Shown: positions 8,673-19,328, counted from the first letter of the stretch. The stretch: DNA of 64,000 nucleotides from Herbaspirillum autotrophicum (GCF_001189915.1 NZ_LFLS01000004.1:1-64000), one strand, 5' to 3'. Numbers and translations are program-made. Notes: generated by a model not told the origin, from the letters alone.

Positions 8673-9632
8673 TTATTTGATGTTCAGGCTCTTTTTGGCT
8701 TGATCCAGCAAATCGGTCTTCACCCAATCCTTGGCGACCGGCGGTTTGGCCATTTTGCCGGTACCGTATTTGGCCATGGTGTCGGTCGTGACCTGAATGT
8801 GTTCCGGCGTGATGTCATAGGAGTAAGGCGAATTGCCGATGGCATCGAGGAAGTCTTCCTTGGTGATCTGATTCTTGAAGATCACTTCGCGCACATACTT
8901 CTCGGCGACGTCCTTGCTGTCGATGAAGGTCTTGGTCGCCTCGACGAAGCAACGCATGAACTTCTCGGCCAGCGGCCGTTTCTCTTTATAGAATTTTTCG
9001 GTCATGACCATGGTCCGTACCGGTTCGCCGATCGGGGTATCGTACGGCTTCATGACTTCGAAACCGAAACCCTTGTTGATGGCCTGCGAGGATTGCGGTT
9101 CGCTCTGCATCATGGCGTCGATGTTTTTACCGAGCAATGCCTGATTCAGATCGGCAAAGGCCAGGTAAACAATTTGCACGTCTTTCGGCGTCAGGCCGTT
9201 TTGTCCGAGTTCGGCATCCAGCAGTACTTCATGAATACCGCCGCGGGTCACCCCCACTTTTTTACCCTTGAGATCCTTGACCGACTTGATACCGGAATCC
9301 TTGGCTGCCACCAGACGTGCACCGCCCTTGGCAAAACCGGCCACGACATAGATCGGCGCGCCATTGGCACGTCCGGAAATAGCCGCTTCGGAGGCAGTCG
9401 CACCGACATCGAGTTCACCGGCCAGAATCGCCTGCATGACATCCGGGCCTTTGGCGAAGACATGTTCTTCGACCTTGATGCCACATTTCGGTGCAATTTC
9501 CTTGATGTACGACACGGCGCCATAATGCGCGAATTTCAGATTACCCAGACGCACGACTTCTTGTGCCTGAGCGGATGCAGCCAGGGCCGCGCTGGCAGTC
9601 AACAGGGTTGCTGCAATCAGTTTTTTATTCAT
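8673..9632 (-). CDS. ABC transporter substrate-binding protein, NMT1/SsuA-like
   Basis: A 319-residue periplasmic protein with a clear Sec signal (MNKKLIAATLLTASAALAASAQAQ, cleavage after AQA). The mature part reads like the SsuA/TauA/NMT1 group: VRLGNLKFAHYGAVSYIKE at the start and GELDVGATASEAAI, LKGKKVGVTRGG and VVAGF later. It captures the ligand for the permease encoded downstream. The ATG is preceded by AAGGAGAGAG. It is the first gene of the operon, and a 332-base gap separates it from the divergent ffh. Ligand unknown; the residue pattern alone does not separate taurine, sulfonate, nitrate or aromatic acids. Confidence 0.88.
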   Translation of the reverse strand: MNKKLIAATLLTASAALAASAQAQEVVRLGNLKFAHYGAVSYIKEIAPKCGIKVEEHVFAKGPDVMQAILAGELDVGATASEAAISGRANGAPIYVVAGFAKGGARLVAAKDSGIKSVKDLKGKKVGVTRGGIHEVLLDAELGQNGLTPKDVQIVYLAFADLNQALLGKNIDAMMQSEPQSSQAINKGFGFEVMKPYDTPIGEPVRTMVMTEKFYKEKRPLAEKFMRCFVEATKTFIDSKDVAEKYVREVIFKNQITKEDFLDAIGNSPYSYDITPEHIQVTTDTMAKYGTGKMAKPPVAKDWVKTDLLDQAKKSLNIK

Positions 9633-9780
9633 TGATCTCTCTCCTTATGGTTATAAGTACAAAGTATTGCTCTTGTATCTCGCCCCTCTTTTGGAGGAGC
9701 AAGTCAGATTAGAACCTATCCGTACGCTCTCTGCTGGCGACGTTACAGAATCCTCGCCACTGTATACACAATTAAACAGG

Positions 9781-9835
9781 CGAGAACAAGTCAGGAGTTT
9801 CCCTTACTCAAGCAACGAGAACAAGCCAGGAGTTT
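9781..9835. repeat. Two 20-bp direct repeats in the transporter/ffh divergent gap
   Basis: CGAGAACAAGTCAGGAGTTT (9781-9800) recurs at 9816-9835 with one change (T to C), 35 bp start to start. A shorter related piece, GAGCAAGTCAG, is at 9697-9707. The copies lie in the 332-base gap (9633-9964) between the ABC transporter operon and ffh, so they may be regulator sites for the transporter, or a chance duplication. The only other signal I see in this gap is a TAAAAT -10-like box at 9893-9898, suited to ffh. Confidence 0.45.
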
Positions 9836-9964
9836 ATCCGGCACTTCGCGGCCACTCCGTTTCAGCAAAGCGGCAGGCTGCCTTTGATCAGGTAAAATGA
9901 CCGATTACCACGCCATCCGGTCGCCGATCGGAGGGCCGCCTCCTTTTGAAGATATCCGCACATC

Positions 9965-11332
9965 ATGCTCGACAATCTGACCCAACGCCTTGCCAAAGTC
10001 GTTAAAACCATGCGCGGTGAAGCGCGCCTGACTGAAACCAATACCGCCGAAATGTTGCGCGAAGTGCGGCTGGCCTTGCTGGAGGCCGACGTTGCCTTGC
10101 CGGCAGTGCGTGAGTTCATCGCCAAGGTCAAAGAAAAGGCCGTCGGCGAAGAAGTCATCGGTTCGCTCACGCCGGGACAGGCGCTGGTCGGCGTCGTGCA
10201 GCGTGAACTGGCGAGCCTGATGGGTGCCGATCTCGGCCCGGAAGCGTCGCAATTGAATTTCGCCACCCAGCCGCCCGCCATCATTTTGATGGCAGGTCTG
10301 CAAGGTGCCGGTAAAACCACTACCGTCGGCAAGCTGGCCAAGTATCTGCGCGAAAACAAAAAGAAAAAGGTCCTGACGGTTTCCGCCGACGTCTATCGCC
10401 CGGCCGCTATCGGCCAGTTGCAGACCGTCACCGAACAGGTCGGCGCCGATTTCTTCCCGTCGCAGCCGACCGACAAACCGGTCGACATCGCGCTGGCAGC
10501 GCTGGATTACGCCAAGCGGCATTTCCATGACGTGCTGATCATCGATACCGCCGGTCGTCTGGGCATTGATGAAGCGATGATGCAGGAAATCCGTGCCGTG
10601 CACGCCGCCGTCAAGCCAATCGAAACCCTGTTCGTGGTCGATGCCATGCTGGGTCAGGATGCCATCAACACGGCCAAGGCCTTCAGTGACGCCCTGCCCC
10701 TGACCGGTATCGTACTGACCAAGCTCGACGGTGACTCACGTGGCGGTGCTGCATTGTCGGTACGTCATATCACCGGCAAGCCGATCAAATTTGCCGGCGT
10801 GGCCGAAAAACTGGATGGCCTGGAAGCCTTCGACCCGAGCCGCATGGCCAACCGTATTCTCGGTATGGGCGACATCCTGGCGCTGGTGGAAGAAGCGAAA
10901 AAGGGTGTCGACGTCGCTGCGGCACAGGATCTGGCGCACAAGATCAAGGGCGGCGGCAAATTCGATCTCAACGATTTCAAGGCCCAGCTCGGTCAGATGA
11001 AGAAAATGGGCGGCCTGTCCAGCCTGCTCGACAAGCTGCCGGCGCAGATGCAGCAAGCGGCCGGCAATGCCAATATGGATCAGGCCGAAAAACAGGTGCG
11101 CCGCATGGAAGGCATCATCAATTCCATGACCATGCAGGAACGCAGCAAACCGGAACTGATCAAGGCTTCCCGCAAGCGCCGTATCGCGACCGGTGCCGGT
11201 GTTCAGGTGCAGGAAGTCAACCGCATGCTGGCACAGTTCGAGCAAATGCAATCGATGATGAAGAAGCTCAAGGGCGGCGGCATGATGAAAATGATGCGCG
11301 GCATGAAAAACATGATGCCGGGCATGCGCTGA
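9965..11332 (+). CDS. ffh: Signal recognition particle GTPase Ffh
   Basis: Ffh binds 4.5S RNA and signal sequences and, with FtsY, delivers ribosomes to the membrane. The 455 residues show the N domain helices, the G domain with GLQGAGKTTT (G1, about residue 107), DTAGRLGID (G3) and TKLDGDSRGGAA (G4), and a Met-rich M domain ending MKNMMPGMR. The start is the ATG at 9965. A TAAAAT -10-like box at 9893-9898 may drive it. The 4.5S RNA gene is not seen nearby. Confidence 0.97.
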   Translation: MLDNLTQRLAKVVKTMRGEARLTETNTAEMLREVRLALLEADVALPAVREFIAKVKEKAVGEEVIGSLTPGQALVGVVQRELASLMGADLGPEASQLNFATQPPAIILMAGLQGAGKTTTVGKLAKYLRENKKKKVLTVSADVYRPAAIGQLQTVTEQVGADFFPSQPTDKPVDIALAALDYAKRHFHDVLIIDTAGRLGIDEAMMQEIRAVHAAVKPIETLFVVDAMLGQDAINTAKAFSDALPLTGIVLTKLDGDSRGGAALSVRHITGKPIKFAGVAEKLDGLEAFDPSRMANRILGMGDILALVEEAKKGVDVAAAQDLAHKIKGGGKFDLNDFKAQLGQMKKMGGLSSLLDKLPAQMQQAAGNANMDQAEKQVRRMEGIINSMTMQERSKPELIKASRKRRIATGAGVQVQEVNRMLAQFEQMQSMMKKLKGGGMMKMMRGMKNMMPGMR

Positions 11333-11509
11333 CAGCCGCGCAAGCCGCTTTCTACAGGCGAAAAACAAGGATTTGGCAAACGGTGTTGCCTGGCGGAAGT
11401 TTTGGGTGTGAAAGCCTCAAAAAACACTTGCATCGCCGGGAAAACCCCACCACTATTAGCGTTGCGTGATTGACGCACCTAACCAATTCCTTGTCAAGGA
11501 GGCTTACAG

Positions 11510-11887
11510 ATGGCCACAGCCAAAAAACCAGCAGCCGCAGCGAAGAAGCCCGCAGTAAAAGCCGCTCCAAAAGCAGCACCGAAAGCAGCAGCCAAACCGG
11601 CAGCAGTCAAGAAAGTTGCAGCAGCAAAGCCGGCACGTACTCCGAATGCAGCCTTCATGAAGCCCCTGACACCATCCCCGGCACTGGCGGAAGTGGTTGG
11701 CGCCAAGCCGCTGCCACGCACCGAAGTGACCAAGAAGGTTTGGGAATACATCAAGAAACACAATCTGCAAAATCCGGAAAACAAACGCAATATCGATGCC
11801 GATGACAAACTGAAAGTTGTTTTTGGTGGCAAGAAGCAAGTATCGATGTTTGAAATGACCAAGCTGATTTCCGGCCATCTGAAATAA
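11510..11887 (+). CDS. SWIB/MDM2-domain protein with histone H1-like N-terminal tail
   Basis: A 125-residue chimera. Residues 1-45 are AAKKP/KAAPKAA repeats like the H1-like gene at the window start. Residues 50-125 form a SWIB/MDM2 domain (LAEVVGAKPLPRTEVTKKVW...NPENKRNIDADDKL...FEMTKLISGHL). SWIB domains are known from eukaryotic chromatin remodellers, chlamydial proteins and small proteobacterial proteins; the bacterial role is thought to be nucleoid-related but is not settled. ATG with AAGGAGG upstream. The 177-base gap after ffh suggests its own promoter, and a perfect terminator follows. Confidence 0.92.
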   Translation: MATAKKPAAAAKKPAVKAAPKAAPKAAAKPAAVKKVAAAKPARTPNAAFMKPLTPSPALAEVVGAKPLPRTEVTKKVWEYIKKHNLQNPENKRNIDADDKLKVVFGGKKQVSMFEMTKLISGHLK

Positions 11888-11916
11888 GCGTTACAGGTTT
11901 TGCAAGCTTGATTGCA

Positions 11917-11953
11917 AAACAAAAACGCCCGCGCAATGCGGGCGTTTTTGTTT
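11917..11953 (+). terminator. Strong Rho-independent terminator after the SWIB gene
   Basis: A 16-bp perfect stem (11917-11932 with 11938-11953) with core ACGCCCGC/GCGGGCGT, a 5-base loop and a T-rich 3' arm (TTTTTGTTTTG). The A-rich 5' side could let it work on both strands. Confidence 0.9.
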
Positions 11954-12044
11954 TGTCGGACGACTGCCATGGCAGATAGGCCGAACTTAGTGCCTCGCCA
12001 TGCGGTCTAGTGCTTATCGATACCATGGATGGAAGGATGTAATC

Positions 12045-12470
12045 ATGACATTTCACAATCGACAATCCTCTGCGCACAGTCACCTGCGCAGTCTGGCGCT
12101 GGTCGTCATGCTCGGCCTGCTGTCTGCGGGCAGCGCTCAGGCCGCCGGCAGCAAATCGACAGCAGCCGACGCCAGATACCAGAAAGAGCGCGCCGCCTGC
12201 CTGAACGGCCAATCCAATGAAGACAAGAAAACCTGCCTGCGCGAAACAGAAGCCGCGTATCTGCAGGAAAAACAAGGCAAGCTCGGTGATGCCGATCAAA
12301 CCCAATACCGGCAAAACGCACTGGCACGCTGCCGCTCCCTGCCAGAGCAGGATCAGGCCGATTGCCGGCGTCGCATCGACAATCCGACCGCCGTTGAAGG
12401 CAACGCCCAGGAAGGTGGCATTCTGAGAAAATCGGTCACCATCATTCAGGAACCCGCCAGCAAGGAATAA
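12045..12470 (+). CDS. Secreted hypothetical protein with four spaced cysteines
   Basis: A 141-residue protein with a signal peptide (hydrophobic SLALVVMLGLLSAGSAQA, cleavage after AQA near residue 33). The mature part is charged, Gln/Lys/Arg-rich and probably helical, with four Cys residues that could form two disulfides (ERAAC..KKTC and LARC..QADC). I do not recognise a family. The start is the ATG at 12045, with AAGGA seven bases upstream; a longer frame upstream lacks a ribosome site. It is convergent with the lytic transglycosylase gene, 14 bases apart. Confidence 0.75.
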   Translation: MTFHNRQSSAHSHLRSLALVVMLGLLSAGSAQAAGSKSTAADARYQKERAACLNGQSNEDKKTCLRETEAAYLQEKQGKLGDADQTQYRQNALARCRSLPEQDQADCRRRIDNPTAVEGNAQEGGILRKSVTIIQEPASKE

Positions 12471-12484
12471 TGCGGGGTTGGCGC

Positions 12485-13180
12485 TCAGGAAATATCACGC
12501 TGCCGCGAGAGCATCGGTTTAGCCTGATATTCCCAGCGCCGCCATGCCTTCAGCACTGCGTCCGGATAAGCTGATTCGCCGCGACTGCCGTTATAACGCC
12601 CCAGCGCCAGAAAGTAATCGCCGGCTTCCTGATCCAGATACATGCGCAAGATGGCGCAGCCATAGCGTAAATTGCTTTGCATATGGAACAGCTTGCTGCG
12701 GTCTCCATCACCGACCACACGCGTCCAGAATGGCATCACCTGCATATAGCCGGTAGCCCCTGCCGATGAAATCGCATACTTGCGAAAGGCAGACTCAACT
12801 TCAATCACGCCCAGCACCAGTGCCGTATCCAGCCCGGCGCGACGAGATTCATACCAGGTGGTTTCGAGAAATTCGATACGGGTCTGCAGATCGGGAATGA
12901 TGTCGCGCAAACGCATGGACATGTCACCGAGCCAGTTCAGATAACGGATGCGCTGATCAATATCGGGGAACTGTATTTGCGGCGGACTGCCGTCAGTGAC
13001 GGCGCGGGCCAGTGCCATACGCACGCCATCGGCAATGGCTTCTTCCTGTTGATTACCGGCATGAGCAGAACCTGTCGCCAGCAACAGCGACAGGCCGCTC
13101 AGGCACAACACACGTCGCCGACGCGTGCCGTGCCAGTCGGCACGATCAGGCCAGTTTGCCTTGGATGAAGGCGAGCGCAT
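12485..13180 (-). CDS. Lytic transglycosylase, SLT domain
   Basis: Periplasmic lytic transglycosylases cleave the MurNAc-GlcNAc bond with 1,6-anhydro product formation. The SLT core is visible: [14 protein letters not shown] with the likely catalytic Glu129 in ESAF, then [13 protein letters not shown] and [10 protein letters not shown]. An N-terminal signal sequence ([22 protein letters not shown]) precedes it. The start is uncertain; the ATG at 13178-13180 overlaps proS by 35 bases, and it is chosen because it keeps basic residues before the hydrophobic core. It follows proS on the same strand, a pairing common in Burkholderiales. Confidence 0.88.
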   Translation of the reverse strand: MRSPSSKANWPDRADWHGTRRRRVLCLSGLSLLLATGSAHAGNQQEEAIADGVRMALARAVTDGSPPQIQFPDIDQRIRYLNWLGDMSMRLRDIIPDLQTRIEFLETTWYESRRAGLDTALVLGVIEVESAFRKYAISSAGATGYMQVMPFWTRVVGDGDRSKLFHMQSNLRYGCAILRMYLDQEAGDYFLALGRYNGSRGESAYPDAVLKAWRRWEYQAKPMLSRQRDIS

Positions 13181-14870
13181 CTTGCAGCGGCACATTGGTG
13201 GCAGCAGCATCACGTCGTCCCTGATATTCAATCTGGCCATCCTTCAGCCCGCGATCACCGATCACGATACGATGCGGTACGCCAATCAGTTCCCAGTCAG
13301 CAAACATGGCACCCGGACGTTCGCCGCGATCATCCAGCACGACATCCACGCCGGCCGCCACCAACGCTTCGTACAACTTGTCGATTTCGGTCTTGACCGC
13401 TTCGCTGCGGTCATAGCCCATCGGACACAGCACCACTTCAAACGGCGCCAGCGACAATGGCCAGATGATGCCCTTATCATCGAAATTCTGCTCGATGGCG
13501 GCACCCAGAATACGGGTGACGCCGATACCGTAACAGCCCATCTGCAGTGGCTGCGGCTTGCCGGTTTCATCCAGATAGGTTGCCTTCATCGATTCCGAGT
13601 AAGTGGTACCGAGCTGGAACACGTGGCCGACTTCAATGCCGCGCTGAATGGCCAGCACGCCCTTGCCATCCGGCGACGGATCACCTTCGACCACGTTGCG
13701 CAGATCGGCCACGATTGGCTCCGGCAAATCGCGGCCCCAGTTGGCGCCGGTATAGTGGAAATCGACTTCATTGGCGCCACAGACGAAATCACTCATGTTG
13801 GCGACGGTACGGTCGGCCACCACCTTGACCGGCTTTTTAGTACCGATCGGGCCAAGATAACCCGGCGGGGTGCCGAACCATTCAACGATTTCCGCTTCGT
13901 TGGCAAAGCGATAACCACTCAGGCCGGCAATTTTCGAAGCCTTGATTTCATTGAGTTCATGATCGCCGCGCAACAACAACAGCCAGACTTCCTTCTCGGC
14001 CGGCGCCGCTTTTTCCACCGTCAGCACAATCGACTTGATGGTTTGTGCCAGCGGCAGTTGCAACAATTCGGCCACCGCTTCGCACTTGGCTTTGCCCGGT
14101 GTCGCGGTTTTGGTCAGCGCCGCCGTTGCCGCCGGACGCGCCGCATTGAGCGGCATGGCTTCTGCGGCTTCCATATTGGCCGCGTAATCCGAGGTCGGGC
14201 AATATACCAGAGCATCTTCGCCGGTCGCCGCAATCACGTGGAATTCATGCGAACCGGAACCGCCGATGGCGCCGTTGTCTGCCGCCACGGCACGGAACTG
14301 CAAACCGAAACGGGTAAAAATGCGGACATAGGCGTCATACATGATCTGGTACGACTGCTTCAGGCCATTCACATCCTTGTCAAAGGAATAGGCATCCTTC
14401 ATAGTGAATTCGCGGCCGCGCATCAGTCCGAAACGCGGACGGCGCTCATCCCGGAATTTGGTCTGGATATGATAAAAATTGACCGGCAGTTGCTTGTAGC
14501 TGCGCAATTCGGTACGCGCCACATCGGTGACCACTTCCTCAGAGGTCGGCTGGATGGCGAAATCGCGACCGTGACGGTCTTTCACGCGCATCAACTCCGG
14601 CCCCATCTTGTCCCAGCGTCCGGTTTCCTGCCACAGCTCGGCCGGCTGCACCACCGGCATCAGCAATTCGACGGCGCCCGAGCGGTTCATTTCCTCGCGC
14701 ACAATGGCTTCCACCTTGCGGATCACGCGCAATCCCATCGGCATGTAGGTGTAAATGCCGGACCCGAGACGCTTGATCATGCCGGCCCGCATCATCAGCT
14801 TGTGACTGACGATCTCGGCATCGGAAGGAGCTTCTTTCAGAGTAGAAATAAAAAAACGGGAGGCGCGCAT
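13146..14870 (-). CDS. proS: Prolyl-tRNA synthetase (bacterial type, with INS editing domain)
   Basis: Charges tRNA-Pro. The 574 residues show class II motif 1 ([14 protein letters not shown]...), motif 2 ([25 protein letters not shown]) and motif 3 ([10 protein letters not shown]). Between motifs 2 and 3 lies the bacterial INS editing domain (about residues 225-395, with [11 protein letters not shown]). A C-terminal anticodon-binding domain follows. The start is the ATG at 14868-14870. A TATAAC -10-like box about 30 bases upstream (14899-14904) could serve it. Its tRNA substrate, tRNA-Pro(CGG), is encoded at 20598. Confidence 0.97.
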   Translation of the reverse strand: MRASRFFISTLKEAPSDAEIVSHKLMMRAGMIKRLGSGIYTYMPMGLRVIRKVEAIVREEMNRSGAVELLMPVVQPAELWQETGRWDKMGPELMRVKDRHGRDFAIQPTSEEVVTDVARTELRSYKQLPVNFYHIQTKFRDERRPRFGLMRGREFTMKDAYSFDKDVNGLKQSYQIMYDAYVRIFTRFGLQFRAVAADNGAIGGSGSHEFHVIAATGEDALVYCPTSDYAANMEAAEAMPLNAARPAATAALTKTATPGKAKCEAVAELLQLPLAQTIKSIVLTVEKAAPAEKEVWLLLLRGDHELNEIKASKIAGLSGYRFANEAEIVEWFGTPPGYLGPIGTKKPVKVVADRTVANMSDFVCGANEVDFHYTGANWGRDLPEPIVADLRNVVEGDPSPDGKGVLAIQRGIEVGHVFQLGTTYSESMKATYLDETGKPQPLQMGCYGIGVTRILGAAIEQNFDDKGIIWPLSLAPFEVVLCPMGYDRSEAVKTEIDKLYEALVAAGVDVVLDDRGERPGAMFADWELIGVPHRIVIGDRGLKDGQIEYQGRRDAAATNVPLQDALAFIQGKLA

Positions 14871-15102
14871 GACGATGGGTTCTTTTTAAAAGAGGAAGGT
14901 TATAATCGACGTAATTTTAAAGGATTAGCTGGCTGATGCGCCCACTCTTTGCACAATTGACCCATGTTTCACCCACATCCAGTATGAGATGTGCCGGCTC
15001 CTGATGTGCGCCCACGCAAAACATTAGCAACGCACACAGTAATGATGCGGGCCGGATTGGGCAAAAGAGGACGCCCTGCCGCAGAAAGTTTTGAGGACCC
15101 CT

Positions 15103-15672
15103 ATGCTGGATCGAGAAGGCTTTCGCCCGAACGTCGGCATCATCTTGCTCAATGCCCAGAATGAGGTATGGTGGGGCAAGCGAGTAAAAGAGCATTCGTG
15201 GCAATTTCCACAAGGCGGCATCAAGCATGGAGAGACGCCGGAACAGGCCATGTTCCGGGAGTTGGAAGAAGAAATCGGTCTGAAGGCGGAGCATGTCAAG
15301 ATCATCGGTCGCACCCGCGACTGGTTGCGCTATGAGGTTCCCGATCATTTCATCAAGCGCGAAGTGCGTGGCCATTACCGCGGCCAGAAACAGATCTGGT
15401 TTTTGCTGCGCATGGTAGGCCGCGATTGCGACGTCAATCTGCGCCTGACGTCGCATCCCGAATTCGATGCCTGGCGCTGGCATGACTACTGGGTACCGCT
15501 GGACGTCGTGATTGAATTCAAACGCGAGGTCTACCAACTTGCCCTGAAGGAACTATCCCGTTTCCTGGCACGTCCGCAAGCAGTATTGCGACGTCCTGCA
15601 TCATTGTTGCCCGGCGCTGCCTGCGACAATGAAAACCACGCCGAGTCACCGACTCCGCACACTGATAAGTGA
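15103..15672 (+). CDS. rppH: RNA pyrophosphohydrolase RppH (Nudix)
   Basis: Removes pyrophosphate from 5'-triphosphorylated mRNA and so starts RNase E-dependent decay. The 189 residues begin [17 protein letters not shown] as in RppH, and the Nudix box [23 protein letters not shown] spans residues 38-60 with all acidic ligands present. The ATG at 15103 has GAGGA seven bases upstream. The tail beyond residue 155 is basic, Ala/Pro-rich and probably disordered. It is divergent from proS and followed after six bases by the CNP1-like gene. Confidence 0.95.
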   Translation: MLDREGFRPNVGIILLNAQNEVWWGKRVKEHSWQFPQGGIKHGETPEQAMFRELEEEIGLKAEHVKIIGRTRDWLRYEVPDHFIKREVRGHYRGQKQIWFLLRMVGRDCDVNLRLTSHPEFDAWRWHDYWVPLDVVIEFKREVYQLALKELSRFLARPQAVLRRPASLLPGAACDNENHAESPTPHTDK

Positions 15673-15678
15673 ATACCC

Positions 15679-16272
15679 ATGTTTTTGCCATGCCTGTTTG
15701 ATCGTGCAAGTGACACCAGCGCAAGCTGGCGTCGTGGTCTGTTGCGCAGTGCCGTCGCCAGCATCTTGCTATGCTCTGCTGCGGCCAGCTTTGCGCAACA
15801 ACTGGGAAGTTTCGAAGAAGAGTTCGACGACGAAGAAAAGCCGTGGCAGGAAATTGCGGTGCAATTGCCACCGGCACCGCAGGCAGCCAATATGGCTGAG
15901 TTCTATGTGAGTCCGACAGCGACCTCCACCTCGGCGGTCGATTTGCATTCGCTGACAGTAGGCAGCGACGGCATCATCCGCTACACCATTGTCACCAAGA
16001 TGGCGGGCGGTGCCATCAATACCACTTATGAAGGGATTCGCTGCCAGACCGGCGAGAAAAAGCTGTACGCCTTCGGACAGGCAGACGGCACCTGGTCGCG
16101 TTCGCGTCAGAACAGCTGGAAGCGGATTGCCGACGTCGGCCCCAACCGGCAGGATGCTGCGTTGTATAAAGATTATTTCTGCCAGGGCTTAATGATCAAC
16201 GGCACCGAAAAAAGCATCATTGCCCGCTTGCGCGATAAACGTCCCATCGACTACACCCGCAACAGCGACTGA
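15679..16272 (+). CDS. CNP1-like family protein, exported
   Basis: A 197-residue protein with an N-terminal hydrophobic signal (SAVASILLCSAAASFAQ) and an acidic stretch EEEFDDEEKPW after the cleavage site. The rest (AEFYVSPTATSTSAVDLHSL, TYEGIRCQTGEKKLYAFGQADGTW) matches the CNP1-like family found between rppH and proB in Burkholderiales. The family is named after a Neisseria cryptic protein and has no known function. Six bases separate it from rppH, so they are probably one transcript. Confidence 0.85.
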   Translation: MFLPCLFDRASDTSASWRRGLLRSAVASILLCSAAASFAQQLGSFEEEFDDEEKPWQEIAVQLPPAPQAANMAEFYVSPTATSTSAVDLHSLTVGSDGIIRYTIVTKMAGGAINTTYEGIRCQTGEKKLYAFGQADGTWSRSRQNSWKRIADVGPNRQDAALYKDYFCQGLMINGTEKSIIARLRDKRPIDYTRNSD

Positions 16273-16276
16273 CAAA

Positions 16277-16323
16277 AAATCATGGCCGGCGACAATCAGA
16301 ATCCTTGCCGCCGGCCATGATTT
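16277..16323. terminator. Bidirectional terminator between convergent CNP1-like and proB
   Basis: A perfect 15-bp stem AAATCATGGCCGGCG (16277-16291) / 16309-16323 with a 17-base loop. The preceding A-run and following TTT suit termination from both sides; the 3' arm reaches the proB stop codon. Confidence 0.8.
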
Positions 16324-17441
16324 CAGAGCAACACCAGATTATCGCGATGAATCAATTCTGATTCTTCCACAAACCCCAGTATCGCCAGAATTTCCGATGA
16401 CGAGTGACGAATGATGCGACGCGCGTCAGAGCTGGCATAGTTGCTCATGCCACGTGCAATCGCACGACCGGCACTATCGACGCAAGTAATCACATCACCG
16501 CGGCCGAACTCGCCAATCACTTCGGTAACGCCGATAGGCAGCAGGGACTTGCCGTCGGCCGTCAGCTTTTGCACTGCGCCGGCATCGAGCACTACCCGGC
16601 CAGCAGTTTGCAAGTGATCTGCCATCCACTGTTTGCGCGCCGTCAGTTGCGCGGTTTGCGCCGTCAACTGGGTACCGATGGCTTCGCCTCCGGCCAGTCG
16701 CGTCAAGACCTGATCTTCCCGCCCCCACGCAATTACGGTGTGAGCGCCTGAAGTAGCGGCACGCTTGGCCGCCAGTATCTTGGTCAGCATGCCGCCACGG
16801 CCGATACCGGTACCGGCGCCGCCTGCCATGGCTTCCAGGGACAGATCACCAGCCTTGGCTTCATGCACGAATTGCGCCGCCGGATCCTTGCGCGGATCTG
16901 CGGTGTACAAGCCGCGCTGATCGGTCAGAATGATCAAGACGTCGGCCTCGATCAGATTGGCCACCAACGCGCCGAGCGTATCGTTATCACCGAACTTGAT
17001 TTCATCGGTGACCACGGTATCGTTTTCATTGATGATCGGTACCACGCCGAAGCGCAGCAGCGTGAACAAGGTCGAACGTGCATTGAGGTAACGCTCGCGG
17101 TCTGCCAGATCAGCGTGGGTGAGCAAGACCTGCGCCGTGCCCAGACCGAAAGAACGAAAGCTGCTCTCGTAGATTTGCGCCAGCCCCATTTGCCCAACCG
17201 CCGCGCAAGCCTGCAATTCATGCACGCCCGTCGGTCGCTTTTCAAAGCGCAAGCGCTGCATGCCTTCGGCAATCGCGCCGGAACTGACCAGTACCACTTC
17301 CTTGCCGAGCGCGCGCAATTGCGCAATCTGCTCAGCCCATTTGGCAATCGCTGCGCTGTCCAGACCTTTACCATCATTGGTCACGAGCGACGAGCCGACT
17401 TTGATAATGATGCGCTTGGCTTGCTGTATTACGGAATGCAT
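16323..17441 (-). CDS. proB: Glutamate 5-kinase
   Basis: First step of proline synthesis: ATP-dependent phosphorylation of L-glutamate. The 372 residues hold an amino-acid-kinase domain ([16 protein letters not shown] at the start; [42 protein letters not shown]) and a C-terminal PUA domain (from about residue 280, [11 protein letters not shown]...). Feedback inhibition by proline is known for the family. It lies 75 bases after obgE, behind a terminator-like hairpin. proA is not adjacent. Confidence 0.96.
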   Translation of the reverse strand: MHSVIQQAKRIIIKVGSSLVTNDGKGLDSAAIAKWAEQIAQLRALGKEVVLVSSGAIAEGMQRLRFEKRPTGVHELQACAAVGQMGLAQIYESSFRSFGLGTAQVLLTHADLADRERYLNARSTLFTLLRFGVVPIINENDTVVTDEIKFGDNDTLGALVANLIEADVLIILTDQRGLYTADPRKDPAAQFVHEAKAGDLSLEAMAGGAGTGIGRGGMLTKILAAKRAATSGAHTVIAWGREDQVLTRLAGGEAIGTQLTAQTAQLTARKQWMADHLQTAGRVVLDAGAVQKLTADGKSLLPIGVTEVIGEFGRGDVITCVDSAGRAIARGMSNYASSDARRIIRHSSSEILAILGFVEESELIHRDNLVLL

Positions 17442-17474
17442 AGGGTTATCTGAAGAAGCGCCACAGAACCTGGC

Positions 17475-17506
17475 AAAGAAAGACTGCCGTCGGACGACGA
17501 CAGTCT
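17475..17506 (-). terminator. Terminator between obgE and proB
   Basis: AGACTG-C-CGTC (17481-17491) pairs with GACG-A-CAGTCT (17496-17506), ten pairs with one C-A mismatch and a four-base loop. On the minus strand it is followed by TTTCTTTG. It would end the obgE transcript before proB, perhaps incompletely. Confidence 0.6.
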
Positions 17507-17515
17507 CAACAGAAA

Positions 17516-18640
<1,125 letters not shown>

Positions 18641-18643
18641 CTA

Positions 18644-18679
18644 AAAATCAAAAAGGCCCTACCAGAGGCAGAGCCTTTT
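18644..18679 (-). terminator. Terminator after rpmA
   Basis: A 13-bp stem with G-T pairs (18651-18663 with 18667-18679), a 3-base loop and a T-rich minus-strand tail (TTTTTGATTTTT). It would limit read-through from rplU-rpmA into obgE, a ribosomal-protein attenuation point often seen here. Confidence 0.75.
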
Positions 18680-18725
18680 AATGAAAGGCTTGCGCCTTAT
18701 GTAATGACTTGCAGTGAGCCGGTGA

Positions 18726-18983
18726 TCAGGCTGCGACGACAGTCACGTACTGGCGCTTTGCAACGCCTTTGATAACAAACTGAACCTTGCCTGGTGTCAG
18801 TGCGAACAGGGTGTGATCCTTGCCCATACCGACGTTTTCACCAGGATGAACCTTGGTGCCGCGTTGACGGATGATGATGCCGCCTGCGTTGATGGCCTGG
18901 CCACCGTAGACCTTGACGCCGAGTCGTTTCGACTCTGAATCACGGCCGTTGCGCGTAGTGCCGCCGCCTTTTTTATGTGCCAT
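18726..18983 (-). CDS. rpmA: 50S ribosomal protein L27
   Basis: 85 residues starting [24 protein letters not shown], the N-terminal tail that reaches the peptidyl-transferase centre. The N-terminus matches the type not needing proteolytic trimming. AAGGAG precedes the ATG. It is 33 bases downstream of rplU in the same transcript. Confidence 0.98.
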   Translation of the reverse strand: MAHKKGGGTTRNGRDSESKRLGVKVYGGQAINAGGIIIRQRGTKVHPGENVGMGKDHTLFALTPGKVQFVIKGVAKRQYVTVVAA

Positions 18984-19016
18984 TTAATGACTCCTTGATC
19001 TAAGTTTGACCTGCGC

Positions 19017-19328
19017 TTAAGCGCTGATCGAGACGATTTGCAGTTCGGTGTAGTTTTGACGATGGCCTTGACGCTTCTGATAATGCTTACGACGACGCAT
19101 TTTGAAGATCTTGACTTTATCGTGGCGACCTTGAGCTACTACGGTAGCAAGCACCTTTGCACCCTCGACCAACGGCGCACCGAATTTCACGGTATCGCCT
19201 GCGCCCACTGCGAGCACTTGATCCAAAGTGATTTCGGAGCCAATGTCTGCCGGTATCTGTTCTACTTTAAGTTTTTCACCAGCAGCAACTTTATATTGTT
19301 TGCCGCCGGTTTTTATGACCGCGTACAT
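19017..19328 (-). CDS. rplU: 50S ribosomal protein L21
   Basis: 103 residues starting [24 protein letters not shown] and ending with the conserved [23 protein letters not shown] block that contacts 23S rRNA. It is first in the rplU-rpmA operon. A near-consensus sigma-70 promoter lies upstream (19418-19446), giving a leader of about 80 bases. AGAGG precedes the ATG. Confidence 0.98.
   Translation of the reverse strand: MYAVIKTGGKQYKVAAGEKLKVEQIPADIGSEITLDQVLAVGAGDTVKFGAPLVEGAKVLATVVAQGRHDKVKIFKMRRRKHYQKRQGHRQNYTELQIVSISA

Noticed and set aside
9781-9835. Short CRISPR array
   Set aside because: Only two full 20-bp copies with a 15-bp gap, no cas genes and no leader.
9633-9964. 4.5S (SRP) RNA next to ffh
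   Set aside because: The conserved GGTCAGGTCCGGAAGGAAGC core is not present on either strand here.
13125-14936. 603-codon open frame on the plus strand
   Set aside because: Antisense to proS; same shadow effect, no recognisable domain.
15091-15102. Earlier TTG start for rppH
   Set aside because: The TTG is inside the ribosome site GAGGA; the ATG at 15103 gives the family-typical N-terminus.
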